From positions 2,096,001 through 2,160,000 of the forward strand of contig NZ_CP004078.1 of NCBI RefSeq assembly GCF_000612505.1: 64,000 nt of DNA, written 5' to 3'. The notes beneath the pieces are model-generated. The model had not been told where the DNA came from, did not search any database, and saw nothing but the letters and a program-made list of their open reading frames with translations. Positions 53,606 through 61,129 of the stretch are shown piece after piece (positions within the stretch are counted from its first letter, which is position 1; each line of letters opens with the position of its first letter). This stretch comes from Paenibacillus sabinae T27 (lineage in GTDB: Bacteria > Bacillota > Bacilli > Paenibacillales > Paenibacillaceae). A program made the position numbers and the translations under genes.

Positions 53606-54790
53606 TTGACAAAGTATGATTTTGACCGTGTCCTGGACCGGAGAAATACCCATTCCTACAAATGGGACCAGGCAGAGAAACTGTTTGGAAGCAAGGATAT
53701 ATTACCGCTGTGGGTGGCGGATATGGACTTCGAGAGTCCTCCGGCTGTCAAAGAAACGCTGGTTCGCCGCGCCGAGCACGGTATCTATGGATACTGCGTC
53801 CCCAGCGGCTCATACATAGAGTCCATCACCGGATGGTTCCAGCGCCGCCACGACTGGGAAATATCGAAGGAATGGATCGCCCAGTCTCCAGGCATCGTAA
53901 CTACACTCAGCCTTGCGGTCGAGCTGTTCAGCGAGCCGGGGGCCGAGGTAATTTTGCAATCGCCGGTCTATTATCCTTTCTACGATGTCATCAAAATGAA
54001 TGACCGCAAAGTAGCCGACAATCCGCTGATCCTGCGGAACGGACGCTATGAGATGGACTATGAGCAGCTGGAAGGGCTGATGAAAGGCGGCGCAAAGCTG
54101 CTGCTGCTGTGCAGCCCGCATAATCCTGGAGGACGAGTGTGGGAGCGCGAGGAGCTGCTTCGGCTCGGCGAGCTCTGCCTGCAGTATGGCGTCATCGTCG
54201 TTTCCGACGAAATTCACTGCGACCTGGCGCTGCCCGGGCATAAGCATATTCCGTTCGCTTCGCTGTCCAAGGAACTGTCAGACATTACACTGATGGCGCT
54301 GGCTCCAACCAAAACCTTTAATTTGCCAGGCATTCATTCCTCCTTTATCGTAGCGTCGAACCCGGAAATCAAGCGGAAATTCGAGACGCGGATCAAAGCG
54401 CTCAGTCTGCACATGGCCAGCTTTTTCGCCCAGGATGCGGTTGAAGCGGCTTATAACGAAGGGGCCGAATGGCTCGACGAGCTGATCACATATATTGACG
54501 GCAACATTGGCTACACCATTTCTTATCTGGCCGAGCATCTGCCGCAAGTCAAGCCTATGAAGCCCGAGGCGACCTATCTGTTGTGGATCGACTGCCGCGA
54601 GCTGGGCCTAAACGGAGCGGGATTGAAAAAGCTGATGTATGAGGAGGCCGGCGTTGCCTTCAACGAAGGATCGGTGTACGGAAGCGAAGGGGAAGGGTAT
54701 CTGCGGATCAATATGGCCTGCCCGAGATCGATTCTGCAAAAGGCGCTGGAGCGCTTCTGCGCTGCGGCTGCGGCTTATCCAGCCCAATAA
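53606..54790 (+). CDS. patB: PatB/MalY-type cystathionine beta-lyase (C-S lyase)
   Basis: 394-residue PLP enzyme of the MalY/PatB group, cleaving C-S bonds of cystathionine and related thioethers. TTG 53606 lies 7 nt after GAGGTGA. Motifs are LPLWVADMDFESP near the N-terminus, the PLP Lys236 in ALAPTKTFNLPG, SDEIHCDL for the Asp/Tyr cofactor contacts, and RINMACPRSILQKAL near the end. It is monocistronic, closed by a bidirectional terminator. The methionine operon at 15819-21014 may feed the same sulfur network. Confidence 0.92.
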   Translation: MTKYDFDRVLDRRNTHSYKWDQAEKLFGSKDILPLWVADMDFESPPAVKETLVRRAEHGIYGYCVPSGSYIESITGWFQRRHDWEISKEWIAQSPGIVTTLSLAVELFSEPGAEVILQSPVYYPFYDVIKMNDRKVADNPLILRNGRYEMDYEQLEGLMKGGAKLLLLCSPHNPGGRVWEREELLRLGELCLQYGVIVVSDEIHCDLALPGHKHIPFASLSKELSDITLMALAPTKTFNLPGIHSSFIVASNPEIKRKFETRIKALSLHMASFFAQDAVEAAYNEGAEWLDELITYIDGNIGYTISYLAEHLPQVKPMKPEATYLLWIDCRELGLNGAGLKKLMYEEAGVAFNEGSVYGSEGEGYLRINMACPRSILQKALERFCAAAAAYPAQ

Positions 54791-54817
54791 ATCAAGAACC
54801 GCTTTACAAAAATAAAA

Positions 54818-54855
54818 AACCTGCACAACCTTTCTGGGGTGTGCAGGTTTTTCTT
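54818..54855. terminator. Bidirectional terminator
   Basis: Stem AACCTGCACA / TGTGCAGGTT with A-rich left and T-rich right flanks, so it can end both patB (+) and the M42 peptidase gene (-). Confidence 0.85.
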
Positions 54856-54968
54856 ATTCCGGCAATTAGTTCGCCATATTTCGTTTGAATTTACTCAGAG
54901 CGGATCATACATAAGAAGATTTGATTTAATACAACAGATTAGGAGTGGAGACACATGGAAATATGGAT

Positions 54969-56021
54969 TCAGTTCGCTCCCACATAAGCCGCAAGCAGCT
55001 TGGCCGTGTTGAATACGGCCTGCTTGTGTGTGCGCTCCATGGAATGGGAAGCGTGCACGCCGGGGCCGATCAATGCGGCCCGGATATTCGCGCCGCCATG
55101 CAGCGCGGCGGATGCGTCCGAGCCGTAGTGCGGATATACATCGACCGCATAGGGGATGCCGAGGCCTTGTGCCAGCTCGATGAGCCTTCCGGTCATCGTG
55201 TAGTCGTACGGGCCGGTGGAATCCTTAGCGCAGATGGAGACATCGGTCTCCTTGCAGCTCAAATCGTCGCCCAGGACGCCCATATCGACAGCGATCAATT
55301 CGCTGATTTCGCCGGGAATCCAGGAAGCGCCGTGCCCGACCTCTTCATAATTAGAGATCAGCAGAGACAGATTATGCAGCGGCTTCCAGCCTTCGCGCTT
55401 AATACTTTCCAGCAGGCCAAGCAGGGCGGCGACGCTCGCTTTATCGTCCAGATGACGGGACTTGATATACCCGCTTGGCGTGAATACGGGACGGGCGTCG
55501 AAGGAGATGAAGTCCCCGGGCGCGATGCCCAGCTTCAGCACATCGTCCTTGCTTGAGACGACTTCGTCGATGCGGACCTCCATATTTTCTTCCACGCGCT
55601 TGATATCACGGGCATCAGCGGGGTAGGCATGGGCGGAAGGACGCGTCGACAGAATCGTTCCCGTATAAGTCTTTCCGCTACGGGTGTGAATGACGCAGTA
55701 TTCATTCTCGATGCTGTACATCGTGAAGCCTCCCACGGAGGTCAGCCGCAGAGTGCCGTCCGGGCGGATGGAGCGGACCATCGCCCCGAGCGTATCGACA
55801 TGGGCGCTCAGTCCGACGATGCGGGAAGGATCGAGGCCGTCCACACTCAGGATCAGACCGCCTTTTTCGTTCCAGGACAGGTTTACGTCCAGCGCGGCAG
55901 CCTCCTCGGCGACCAGCTTCATAACGGCATGGGTGAAGCCGCTTGGGCTAGGCGTTTCCAGCAGCTTTTTTAGAATACCCAGGATATAATCTTCATTGGG
56001 CTGAATCGTAAAAATGGACAA
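54969..56021 (-). CDS. M42 family aminopeptidase
   Basis: 350-residue dinuclear-metal aminopeptidase of the M42 (glutamyl/FrvX, YhfE-like) family. Metal and catalytic motifs are GLSAHVDTLGAMV, SRHLDDKASVAA, ISNYEEVGHGASW and AVDMGVLGDD, with a late His in GVHASHSMERTH. TTG 56021 lies 6 nt after AGGAGGG. Such enzymes form large dodecameric shells that trim peptides in the cytosol. The LapA-like gene lies 15 bp upstream on the same strand, so the two are probably cotranscribed. Confidence 0.92.
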   Translation of the reverse strand: MSIFTIQPNEDYILGILKKLLETPSPSGFTHAVMKLVAEEAAALDVNLSWNEKGGLILSVDGLDPSRIVGLSAHVDTLGAMVRSIRPDGTLRLTSVGGFTMYSIENEYCVIHTRSGKTYTGTILSTRPSAHAYPADARDIKRVEENMEVRIDEVVSSKDDVLKLGIAPGDFISFDARPVFTPSGYIKSRHLDDKASVAALLGLLESIKREGWKPLHNLSLLISNYEEVGHGASWIPGEISELIAVDMGVLGDDLSCKETDVSICAKDSTGPYDYTMTGRLIELAQGLGIPYAVDVYPHYGSDASAALHGGANIRAALIGPGVHASHSMERTHKQAVFNTAKLLAAYVGAN

Positions 56022-56036
56022 AGGAAGCCCTCCTGT

Positions 56037-56369
56037 CTAATTAAACGTGCTTGTTCCTTCAGGATAAACGGATTCGGGTACCGCACTCACCGTGCTTGCC
56101 GCCTCAAGTGTGGCAATTTTCTCCTGCGCTTGCGTGAGCTCCGCTGTCAGGGATTTGATCTTTCTCTGCTGTTTATACTGGCGGAAAATGCCGTATAAGC
56201 CCACGATTAACCCTCCGATCAGCGCACAGCTGAGTATGACCAGGATCAGGGGGAGAGATACGATGCTGAAACCGAAGTTCACCTGCACCGGATCGACGTT
56301 GATGACCGCAAACAGGGCAATCAGCAGCGCAAAAATCAGTCCGAAAATTATTGACCATTGCATTCTCAT
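56037..56369 (-). CDS. LapA-domain (DUF1049) membrane protein
   Basis: 110-residue protein with two TM helices (IIFGLIFALLIALFAVINVDPVQVNF and PLILVILSCALIGGLIVGLYGIF), then a basic segment and a coiled-coil tail (SLTAELTQAQEKIATLEAA). The motif FAVxNxxPVxVNFGF is the LapA signature. ATG 56369 follows AGGAGG by 9 nt, and a longer frame to 56387 overlaps that site. In enterobacteria LapA works in lipopolysaccharide assembly, which cannot apply to a monoderm, so the function here is unknown. Confidence 0.87.
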   Translation of the reverse strand: MRMQWSIIFGLIFALLIALFAVINVDPVQVNFGFSIVSLPLILVILSCALIGGLIVGLYGIFRQYKQQRKIKSLTAELTQAQEKIATLEAASTVSAVPESVYPEGTSTFN

Positions 56370-56425
56370 TAGTAAATACCTCCTCAAGCATTTGCGAATC
56401 TTTTAGGTTTGGGGCCGCTTTACAT

Positions 56426-56460
56426 TATAAAATCCCTTACCCCAAAAAGGGGCAAGGGAC
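56426..56460 (-). terminator. Terminator of pepF
   Basis: On the minus strand, stem TCCCTTGCCCC-TTTTT-GGGGTAAGGGA followed by TTTTAT, about 40 bp after the pepF stop. Confidence 0.8.
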
Positions 56461-56499
56461 GACATGGACTTGCAACTTGTAAGCCGCAGCGATGCCGCT

Positions 56500-58290
56500 T
56501 TACTTCGTCAACTCTTCCATTTGCTCGATCACATTCTCGAAGACGCTCATCGCTTCGCGGATCGGCTGCGGCGAGGACATGTCGACGCCTGCTTTTTTCA
56601 GAATATTGATCGAATAGTCGCTGCCGCCGCTCTTCAGGAAGCCGAGATAACGGTCGACCGCCGGCTTGCCTTCCTCCAGAATCTGCTTGGAGAAGCTGGT
56701 GGCCGCCGAGAAGCCCGTCGCGTACTTATAGACATAGAAGCTGTTATAGAAATGCGGAATCCGCGCCCATTCCATCTCAATGTCCTTGTCCACGACCATG
56801 TCCTTGCCGTAATATTTGAGATTCAGATCGTAGTAGATCGCCGACAGATCCTGCGGAGTGAGCGATTCGCCCTTCTCGGCGCGCTCGTGAACGATTTTTT
56901 CGAACTCGGCAAACATCGTCTGACGGAACACCGTTGTGCGGAATTGATCCGCGTAGTAGGTGAGCAGATACATCTTTTCCTTCTTGTCGGTCGACTTTTC
57001 CAGCAAATAATGCATGAGCAGCGCCTCGTTCGTTGTGGAAGCCACCTCTGCAAGGAAGATCGTATATTGGGCGTCACGGTACTTCAGCGCGTTATCCGAA
57101 TAGTACGAGTGGAGGGCGTGGCCCATTTCATGCGCCAGCGTGAACATGCTGTTCAGGTTGTCGTTGTGGTTCAGCAGCACGTACGGATGCGTGCCGTAGG
57201 CTCCCCAGCTGTATGCTCCGGTGCGCTTGTTCTCATTCTCGTAGACGTCGATCCAGCCGTTGTCGTATCCATCCTGGAGCGCCTTTAAGTAATCCTCGCC
57301 CAGCGGTTTCAGGCCTTCTTTTGTAATTTTCTTGGCTTCTTCAAAAGGAATGTCCAGCTTGTATTCGTCCACCAGCGGCGCGAACAGATCATACATATGG
57401 AGCTCATCCACGCCAAGCAGCTTCTGGCGCAGCTTCATATAACGGTGCATCAGCGGCAGGCTCTCATGGATCGTGTCGATGAGGTTCGTATAGACTTCTT
57501 CGGAAATGTTGTCGCCGAACAGAGACATCTCCAGAACGGAAGGATATTTGCGCACCCGCGAGTAAAAGACATTCTTGTTCACATTCGCGCCGAGCGTTGC
57601 GGCGATCGTGTTCTTTTGCTTGGCATACGTGTTATATACCGCCGTAAAGGCACTCTTGCGGACTTCCCGGTTCGGGCTCTCAAGGAACTTTATGTAGCTG
57701 CCGTGGGTCAGTTCGACTTCCTTGCCGGACTCATCTTTGATTTTTGGGAATTTGAGATCGGCGTTGTTCAGCATGCCAAAAATATTTTGCGGCGCCTGGG
57801 ACAGCGTGCCGACCTGCGCCAGCAGCGCTTCTTCCGCTTTGGACAGCACATGAGCTTTTTGGCGCTTCATCTCGGTCAGTGTAAAGGTATAATCCGCCAG
57901 CGAAGGATCGGCGATGAACTCGTCAAGCTTCTCCACCGGCAGCGCCAGAATTTCCGGCGTCACATAGGAGAGAGCTTCCCCGGCGTCTACGCTGAGCTTC
58001 TTCGCTTTCTGGGAGAGCGCCTGATAGACTGGATTGGCGGTGTCTTCATCCTGACGCATATGGGCGTATACATACAGACGCTCAGTCTTGAGCGACAATT
58101 CGTCGTCCAGTTCAAAGCATTCCTTGAGCGCAGCAGCGGTGCTGAGTTTGCCTTGGAATTTGGAGGCTTCCTCAATCAGCTGCTTCGCTTGATCATAAGT
58201 TTTGTCCCACTCCTGCTGCGAAGCGAACATATCTTCAAGCTTCCAGCGGTGCTCTTCGGGCACTTCGTTTCTCTTCAATAATTGTTCCAT
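56500..58290 (-). CDS. pepF: Oligoendopeptidase F
   Basis: 596-residue M3B zinc endopeptidase that cuts oligopeptides of about 6-18 residues. The zinc site is HEMGHALHSYY near residue 385, with the third ligand Glu in FLAEVASTTNEALL, as in the family. ATG 58290 with AAGGAGG 6 nt upstream gives the usual cytosolic form (MEQLLKRNEVPEEHRW). The same frame is open further upstream to ATG 58416, which has its own AGAGGAGG 8 nt before it and would add 42 residues starting with a signal-peptide-like segment (MPFAARSLLLLLAFGLLQG). Both starts are plausible. A T-tailed hairpin ends the gene. Confidence 0.93.
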   Translation of the reverse strand: MEQLLKRNEVPEEHRWKLEDMFASQQEWDKTYDQAKQLIEEASKFQGKLSTAAALKECFELDDELSLKTERLYVYAHMRQDEDTANPVYQALSQKAKKLSVDAGEALSYVTPEILALPVEKLDEFIADPSLADYTFTLTEMKRQKAHVLSKAEEALLAQVGTLSQAPQNIFGMLNNADLKFPKIKDESGKEVELTHGSYIKFLESPNREVRKSAFTAVYNTYAKQKNTIAATLGANVNKNVFYSRVRKYPSVLEMSLFGDNISEEVYTNLIDTIHESLPLMHRYMKLRQKLLGVDELHMYDLFAPLVDEYKLDIPFEEAKKITKEGLKPLGEDYLKALQDGYDNGWIDVYENENKRTGAYSWGAYGTHPYVLLNHNDNLNSMFTLAHEMGHALHSYYSDNALKYRDAQYTIFLAEVASTTNEALLMHYLLEKSTDKKEKMYLLTYYADQFRTTVFRQTMFAEFEKIVHERAEKGESLTPQDLSAIYYDLNLKYYGKDMVVDKDIEMEWARIPHFYNSFYVYKYATGFSAATSFSKQILEEGKPAVDRYLGFLKSGGSDYSINILKKAGVDMSSPQPIREAMSVFENVIEQMEELTK

Positions 58291-58416
58291 GGGAATCCTC
58301 CTTAAAAGATGGGATGATGATTGCGCGGGCTGCCGCCCGGCCGCTGCGGAGGAGAAGCTCCCCTGCAGCAGGCCGAACGCAAGCAGCAATAACAGGGATC
58401 GGGCGGCGAATGGCAT
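58291..58416 (-). other. In-frame upstream extension of pepF encoding a putative signal peptide
   Basis: From ATG 58416 (AGAGGAGG at 8 nt spacing) the frame runs without a stop into pepF. The 42 codons give a short N-region with Arg, a hydrophobic core SLLLLLAFGLL, and SSAAAGRQ as a possible signal peptidase site. The pepF ribosome site (AAGGAGGA) is itself translated as LLRRIP within this extension. The sequence is seen directly, and use of the start is inference. Confidence 0.5.
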
Positions 58417-58521
58417 GGCGGCGGCCTCCTCTAGACTAAAGGTCCGCCTATTATTCCCCGGCACCCCGCAATTATGAATCTATTCCTGCGCTGTTTGTCT
58501 CTTAGCGGACTCTCCGGAGCG

Positions 58522-58692
58522 TCACGTCAGCAAATCGACGATGACGAACACAAACGCCAGCGCAATCATAATAACCGTGATAAGCGCCATGCTCCTTCTC
58601 AATTTGGGGGCGAGGCGATCCTTGCTCATAATCAGCACGGCTCCCAGGCACAGGACAGCGACAACATAAATCGCAAGACTTTCGTTGTTCAC
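58522..58692 (-). CDS. 56-residue two-TM membrane protein (hypothetical)
   Basis: Short frame from GTG 58692 coding two TM helices (LAIYVVAVLCLGAVLIM and MALITVIMIALAFVFVIVDLL) joined by a basic loop (SKDRLAPKLRRS). The start lies 2 nt after the stop of the upstream 77-residue gene, implying translational coupling; the ribosome site (AGCAGGT) is weak. The basic loop places both ends outside. No family was recognised. Confidence 0.65.
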   Translation of the reverse strand: MNNESLAIYVVAVLCLGAVLIMSKDRLAPKLRRSMALITVIMIALAFVFVIVDLLT

Positions 58693-58694
58693 GT

Positions 58695-58928
58695 CTATAC
58701 CTGCTTGAACGCTTCAATGATGCGGCTGTACTCTTCCGGGTTATCTTTAAAGGAATCCTTGTTGAACCGGTTATTTACCCATTGCATCATGGCGGGACGG
58801 CTGAGGAATGTATGCGTTTCTTCACCCCATTGGTCCGATATTTCCCGTAGAATGATGTAGCGGCCCTGAACCTCCACCGTCATCATATTCCATTTGTCTG
58901 TTTTATAAATTTCGTGTTTTTTGATCAT
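58695..58928 (-). CDS. 77-residue conserved-looking hypothetical protein
   Basis: Small soluble protein, Trp- and Met-rich (KWNMMTVEVQGRYIILREIS, PAMMQWVNNRF), with an alpha/beta composition. ATG 58928 follows AGGGTGGGA by 5 nt; upstream codons of the same frame (to 58994) have no ribosome site. It is translationally coupled with the 56-residue membrane protein downstream. No motif or family was recognised, and codon use is like neighbouring genes. Confidence 0.75.
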   Translation of the reverse strand: MIKKHEIYKTDKWNMMTVEVQGRYIILREISDQWGEETHTFLSRPAMMQWVNNRFNKDSFKDNPEEYSRIIEAFKQV

Positions 58929-59022
58929 AGTAGTCCCACCCTGGCGATAATTGGCTTTTGGTAAATGATAACGCACCGGAGAAGGGAAAAGCAAATCATT
59001 TGGGGCGAATCATAAAGATGCA

Positions 59023-59051
59023 TTGCTTTGACCGGAAGATTAAAGTATAAT
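59023..59051 (+). promoter_or_regulatory. Promoter of the cold-shock gene
   Basis: TTGCTT (59023-59028), a 17-nt spacer and a perfect TATAAT (59046-59051). A short leader of about 40 nt, with TAGGAGG before the TTG start, follows. Confidence 0.6.
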
Positions 59052-59096
59052 GTAGATATTCGCCATATATGGCGGTATTTTTAGGAGGTTGTTCAC

Positions 59097-59294
59097 TTGA
59101 AAGGTACAGTAAAATGGTTTAACGCAGAAAAAGGTTACGGTTTTATCCAAGTTGATGGCGGCGAAGACGTATTCGTTCATTTCTCCGCAATCCAAGGAGA
59201 CGGCTTCAAGACTTTGGAAGAAGGTCAATCCGTTGAATTCGAAATCACTGAAGGCAACCGCGGCCCTCAAGCAGCTAACGTAATTAAACTGTAA
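59097..59294 (+). CDS. Cold-shock (CSD) nucleic-acid-binding protein
   Basis: 65-residue single-domain cold-shock protein. RNP1 is KGYGFIQV and RNP2 is VFVHFSAI, both intact, and the end [10 protein letters not shown] is typical. It binds single-stranded RNA/DNA as an RNA chaperone. Translation starts at TTG 59097 after TAGGAGG with 8-nt spacing; a non-ATG start is unusual for such abundant proteins and could limit output. A terminator lies about 90 bp downstream, and its T-tract was the target of a small mobile cassette. Confidence 0.95.
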   Translation: MKGTVKWFNAEKGYGFIQVDGGEDVFVHFSAIQGDGFKTLEEGQSVEFEITEGNRGPQAANVIKL

Positions 59295-59384
59295 GACAAG
59301 GCGGAAGGGATAGCCCTTCGCTCTGAATATACTTGATATGGTAGGCTTTTAACAAGGCGTTATCCAACCATGTATAACTCAAGG

Positions 59385-59416
59385 CACAGTTCTCGAGAGG
59401 GGACTGTGTTTTTTAT
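59385..59416 (+). terminator. Terminator of the cold-shock gene, at the cassette insertion point
   Basis: Stem CACAGT(TC) / (GG)ACTGTG with a short loop, followed by TTTTTTATTTA. The T-tract end (59412-59419) is the left copy of an 8-bp direct repeat. Confidence 0.75.
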
Positions 59417-59457
59417 TTAGGCTATGTTAAACCTCGAATTTAACATTTTAAAGTAAG

Positions 59458-59493
59458 AGCATTTCTTTCTAATGAGAAATGCTTTTTATTTTT
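59458..59493 (+). terminator. Hairpin with T-tail at the left end of the cassette
   Basis: Stem AGCATTTCT / AGAAATGCT with an 8-nt loop, then TTTTATTTTT. It can shield the cassette genes from transcription entering from the cold-shock gene. Confidence 0.7.
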
Positions 59494-59553
59494 GTCAAAA
59501 TTCAAAGGATATTTAAATAACAATAATAGTATAATAAAAACAATATAAATTTA

Positions 59554-59582
59554 TTGTAATACGATAAATAATATGCTAAAAT
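59554..59582 (+). promoter_or_regulatory. Internal promoter of the cassette
   Basis: TTGTAA (59554-59559), a 17-nt spacer and TAAAAT (59577-59582), with a TGC just before the -10 (extended -10). The start would fall about 10 nt before the GGAGGAGG ribosome site of the first cassette gene. Confidence 0.6.
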
Positions 59583-59614
59583 CATGCTGCTATTAGGTGG
59601 AGGAGGTGTTTTAA

Positions 59615-60100
59615 ATGAATGTTAAACGAGGTTCAACCACGTTCTTAAAGGTAATTATTTTTCTGGCTGGAATTGCAGTGCTTGCTTTGTGTATATTTTT
59701 AGTGCCCCATATAGCGAATTTCGCAGCAAAATTGTATCCCAATATTGTCCTAATGAAATATTTCGTTTTCATTGTGATGTATGGAGCGGCTGTGCCGTTT
59801 TACTTTGCTCTCTATCAGGCTTTCAATCTATTACGGTACATTGACGAGAACACAGCCTTCTCGGAATTATCTGTAAAGGCGTTAAAGAACATAAAGTGCT
59901 GTGCGATTACAATCAGTGGTTTGTATGTATTAGGTTTGCCACTCTTTCGTTTGATAGCGAAGAAAGTTGACCCTCCTATTGGATTTTTGGGGCTAATCAT
60001 CATTTTTGCTTCGTTGGTTATCTCTGTTTTTGCTGCTATCCTCCAACGGCTTCTACAAGAAGCGATTAACATAAAATCAGAAAATGATTTGACGGTCTGA
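59615..60100 (+). CDS. DUF2975 four-TM membrane protein carried by the cassette
   Basis: 161-residue membrane protein with four predicted TM helices (FLKVIIFLAGIAVLALCIFLV, MKYFVFIVMYGAAVPFYFALY, ITISGLYVLGLPLFRLIA, FLGLIIIFASLVISVFAAILQ), the layout of DUF2975 proteins such as B. subtilis YoaS. ATG 59615 follows GGAGGAGGTG. The function of DUF2975 is unknown. It is regularly paired with a YozG-type HTH gene, as here 9 bp downstream. AT-rich codon use differs from flanking chromosomal genes, consistent with transfer. Confidence 0.87.
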   Translation: MNVKRGSTTFLKVIIFLAGIAVLALCIFLVPHIANFAAKLYPNIVLMKYFVFIVMYGAAVPFYFALYQAFNLLRYIDENTAFSELSVKALKNIKCCAITISGLYVLGLPLFRLIAKKVDPPIGFLGLIIIFASLVISVFAAILQRLLQEAINIKSENDLTV

Positions 60101-60109
60101 GGTGGGGAT

Positions 60110-60328
60110 ATGACAATTATCATTAATATTGATGTGATGTTAGCAAAACGGAAAATGAGCGTAACGGAGCTTTCGGAGAGGGTTGGAATTACTATGGCGA
60201 ATCTCTCCATTCTGAAAAATGGGAAAGCAAAAGCGGTTCGTTTTTCAACATTAGAAGCGATTTGTAAGTCTTTGGATTGTCAGCCAGGTGATATTTTGGA
60301 GTACAAAAGCGACGAAGACAATCAATAA
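60110..60328 (+). CDS. yozG: YozG-type XRE/Cro HTH regulator carried by the cassette
   Basis: 72-residue protein consisting almost wholly of one HTH_26 domain: VMLAKRKMSVTELSERVGITMANLSILKNGKAKAVRFSTLEAICKSLDCQPGDILEY. ATG 60110 follows GAGGTGGGG and lies 9 bp after the DUF2975 stop. The likely role is autoregulation of the two-gene cassette. The stop is only 11 bp from the right inverted repeat, so the gene nearly fills the end of the element. Confidence 0.9.
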   Translation: MTIIINIDVMLAKRKMSVTELSERVGITMANLSILKNGKAKAVRFSTLEAICKSLDCQPGDILEYKSDEDNQ

Positions 60329-60367
60329 AAACATTAGAATTTAACATAGCCTTTATTTAAAAAATTC

Positions 60368-60410
60368 AAAGCCCCGCAGCTCTCTTTAAGGAGACGCGGG
60401 GCTCTTTTCG
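60368..60410. terminator. Bidirectional terminator
   Basis: Stem AGCCCCGC / (C)GCGGGGCT with a 15-nt loop, A-rich on the left and TCTTTT on the right. It serves the minus-strand nitroreductase and possibly plus-strand readthrough. Confidence 0.7.
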
Positions 60411-60423
60411 CGGGTGCGGGAAT

Positions 60424-61077
60424 TTACTCGACAAAGGTCAGGATCTCATCGATCTCTTTGCGCGCAATCGTTTTGGGCTTAGCGGCGGGATGTCCAAGCG
60501 CAACAGCCATGTTGATCTGCCGGTCATGGGGAATGTTCAGGTATTCCCTCAGATCCTGTTCTGCCAGCAGCACGGGACCGGTCATCGGGCAGGTGGCCAG
60601 CCCTTTGGCGTGAGCGGCGAGCATCAGATTTTGAACCGACAGGCAGCTGCTCTTGATTCCTTCCTCGGCCCAGATTTCCGGGTTACCGAACTGAACCGGA
60701 TCAAAGATCCGTTCCCGGAATTTGGACGTGTAGGGGGTGGCCAGGCAAATAATCATCGCCGGGGCGTTCCCGAATGCGGTAGCGTAGGGGCCGAACGACT
60801 TCACCATCAGCTTGGCTTCCCGAGCAAGTCCCCGGGTCTCCGCCGCAGCCGCAATTTCATCCAGCCGTTTCCAGGTGAAGGCTTCAATTGCTTTAATCTT
60901 GTCGCGGTTCATCACGGCGATAAATTCCCAGGTTTGCGAATTGGTGTCGCTGGGAGCAAAGCGGGCGCAATCGATAATATCCCTAACGTCTTCCGGTAGC
61001 ACGTCCTCATCGCTGAAATCCCGGATACTGCGGCGGGACTGAGCCAGCTGCTTGAAATCGTCAAAAGTCATTTGCAT
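60424..61077 (-). CDS. Nitroreductase family protein
   Basis: 217-residue FMN-dependent NAD(P)H oxidoreductase. The N-terminal FMN motif SRRSIRDFSDEDV, the segment CARFAPSDTNSQTWEF and the C-terminal VALGHPAAKPK are characteristic of NfsA/YdfN-like nitroreductases. ATG 61077 follows GGAAGGGG by 5 nt; ATG 61071 is an alternative. Physiological substrates are quinones or nitro compounds, undetermined here. It is transcribed toward the mobile cassette. Confidence 0.9.
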   Translation of the reverse strand: MQMTFDDFKQLAQSRRSIRDFSDEDVLPEDVRDIIDCARFAPSDTNSQTWEFIAVMNRDKIKAIEAFTWKRLDEIAAAAETRGLAREAKLMVKSFGPYATAFGNAPAMIICLATPYTSKFRERIFDPVQFGNPEIWAEEGIKSSCLSVQNLMLAAHAKGLATCPMTGPVLLAEQDLREYLNIPHDRQINMAVALGHPAAKPKTIARKEIDEILTFVE

Positions 61078-61129
61078 AAATGCCCCTTCCAATATTGTTA
61101 CCAGGTACTAACACCTGCTGCTTAGTCTA

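Larger units (their letters stand above)
59412..60359. mobile_element. 932-bp non-autonomous mobile cassette with 12-bp inverted repeats and 8-bp target duplication
   Basis: The element is 59420-60351. The left end GGCTATGTTAAA (59420-59431) and the right end TTTAACATAGCC (60340-60351) are perfect inverted copies. The 8-bp word TTTATTTA flanks both sides (59412-59419 and 60352-60359) as an exact target-site duplication. Inside are an AT-rich left end with a hairpin, a promoter, a DUF2975 membrane protein gene and a YozG-type HTH gene. No transposase is encoded, so mobilisation would need one in trans. Eight-bp duplications are made by IS1595 and IS6 family enzymes, among others. The family assignment is not resolved. 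Base composition is clearly AT-richer than its neighbours. Confidence 0.85.
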
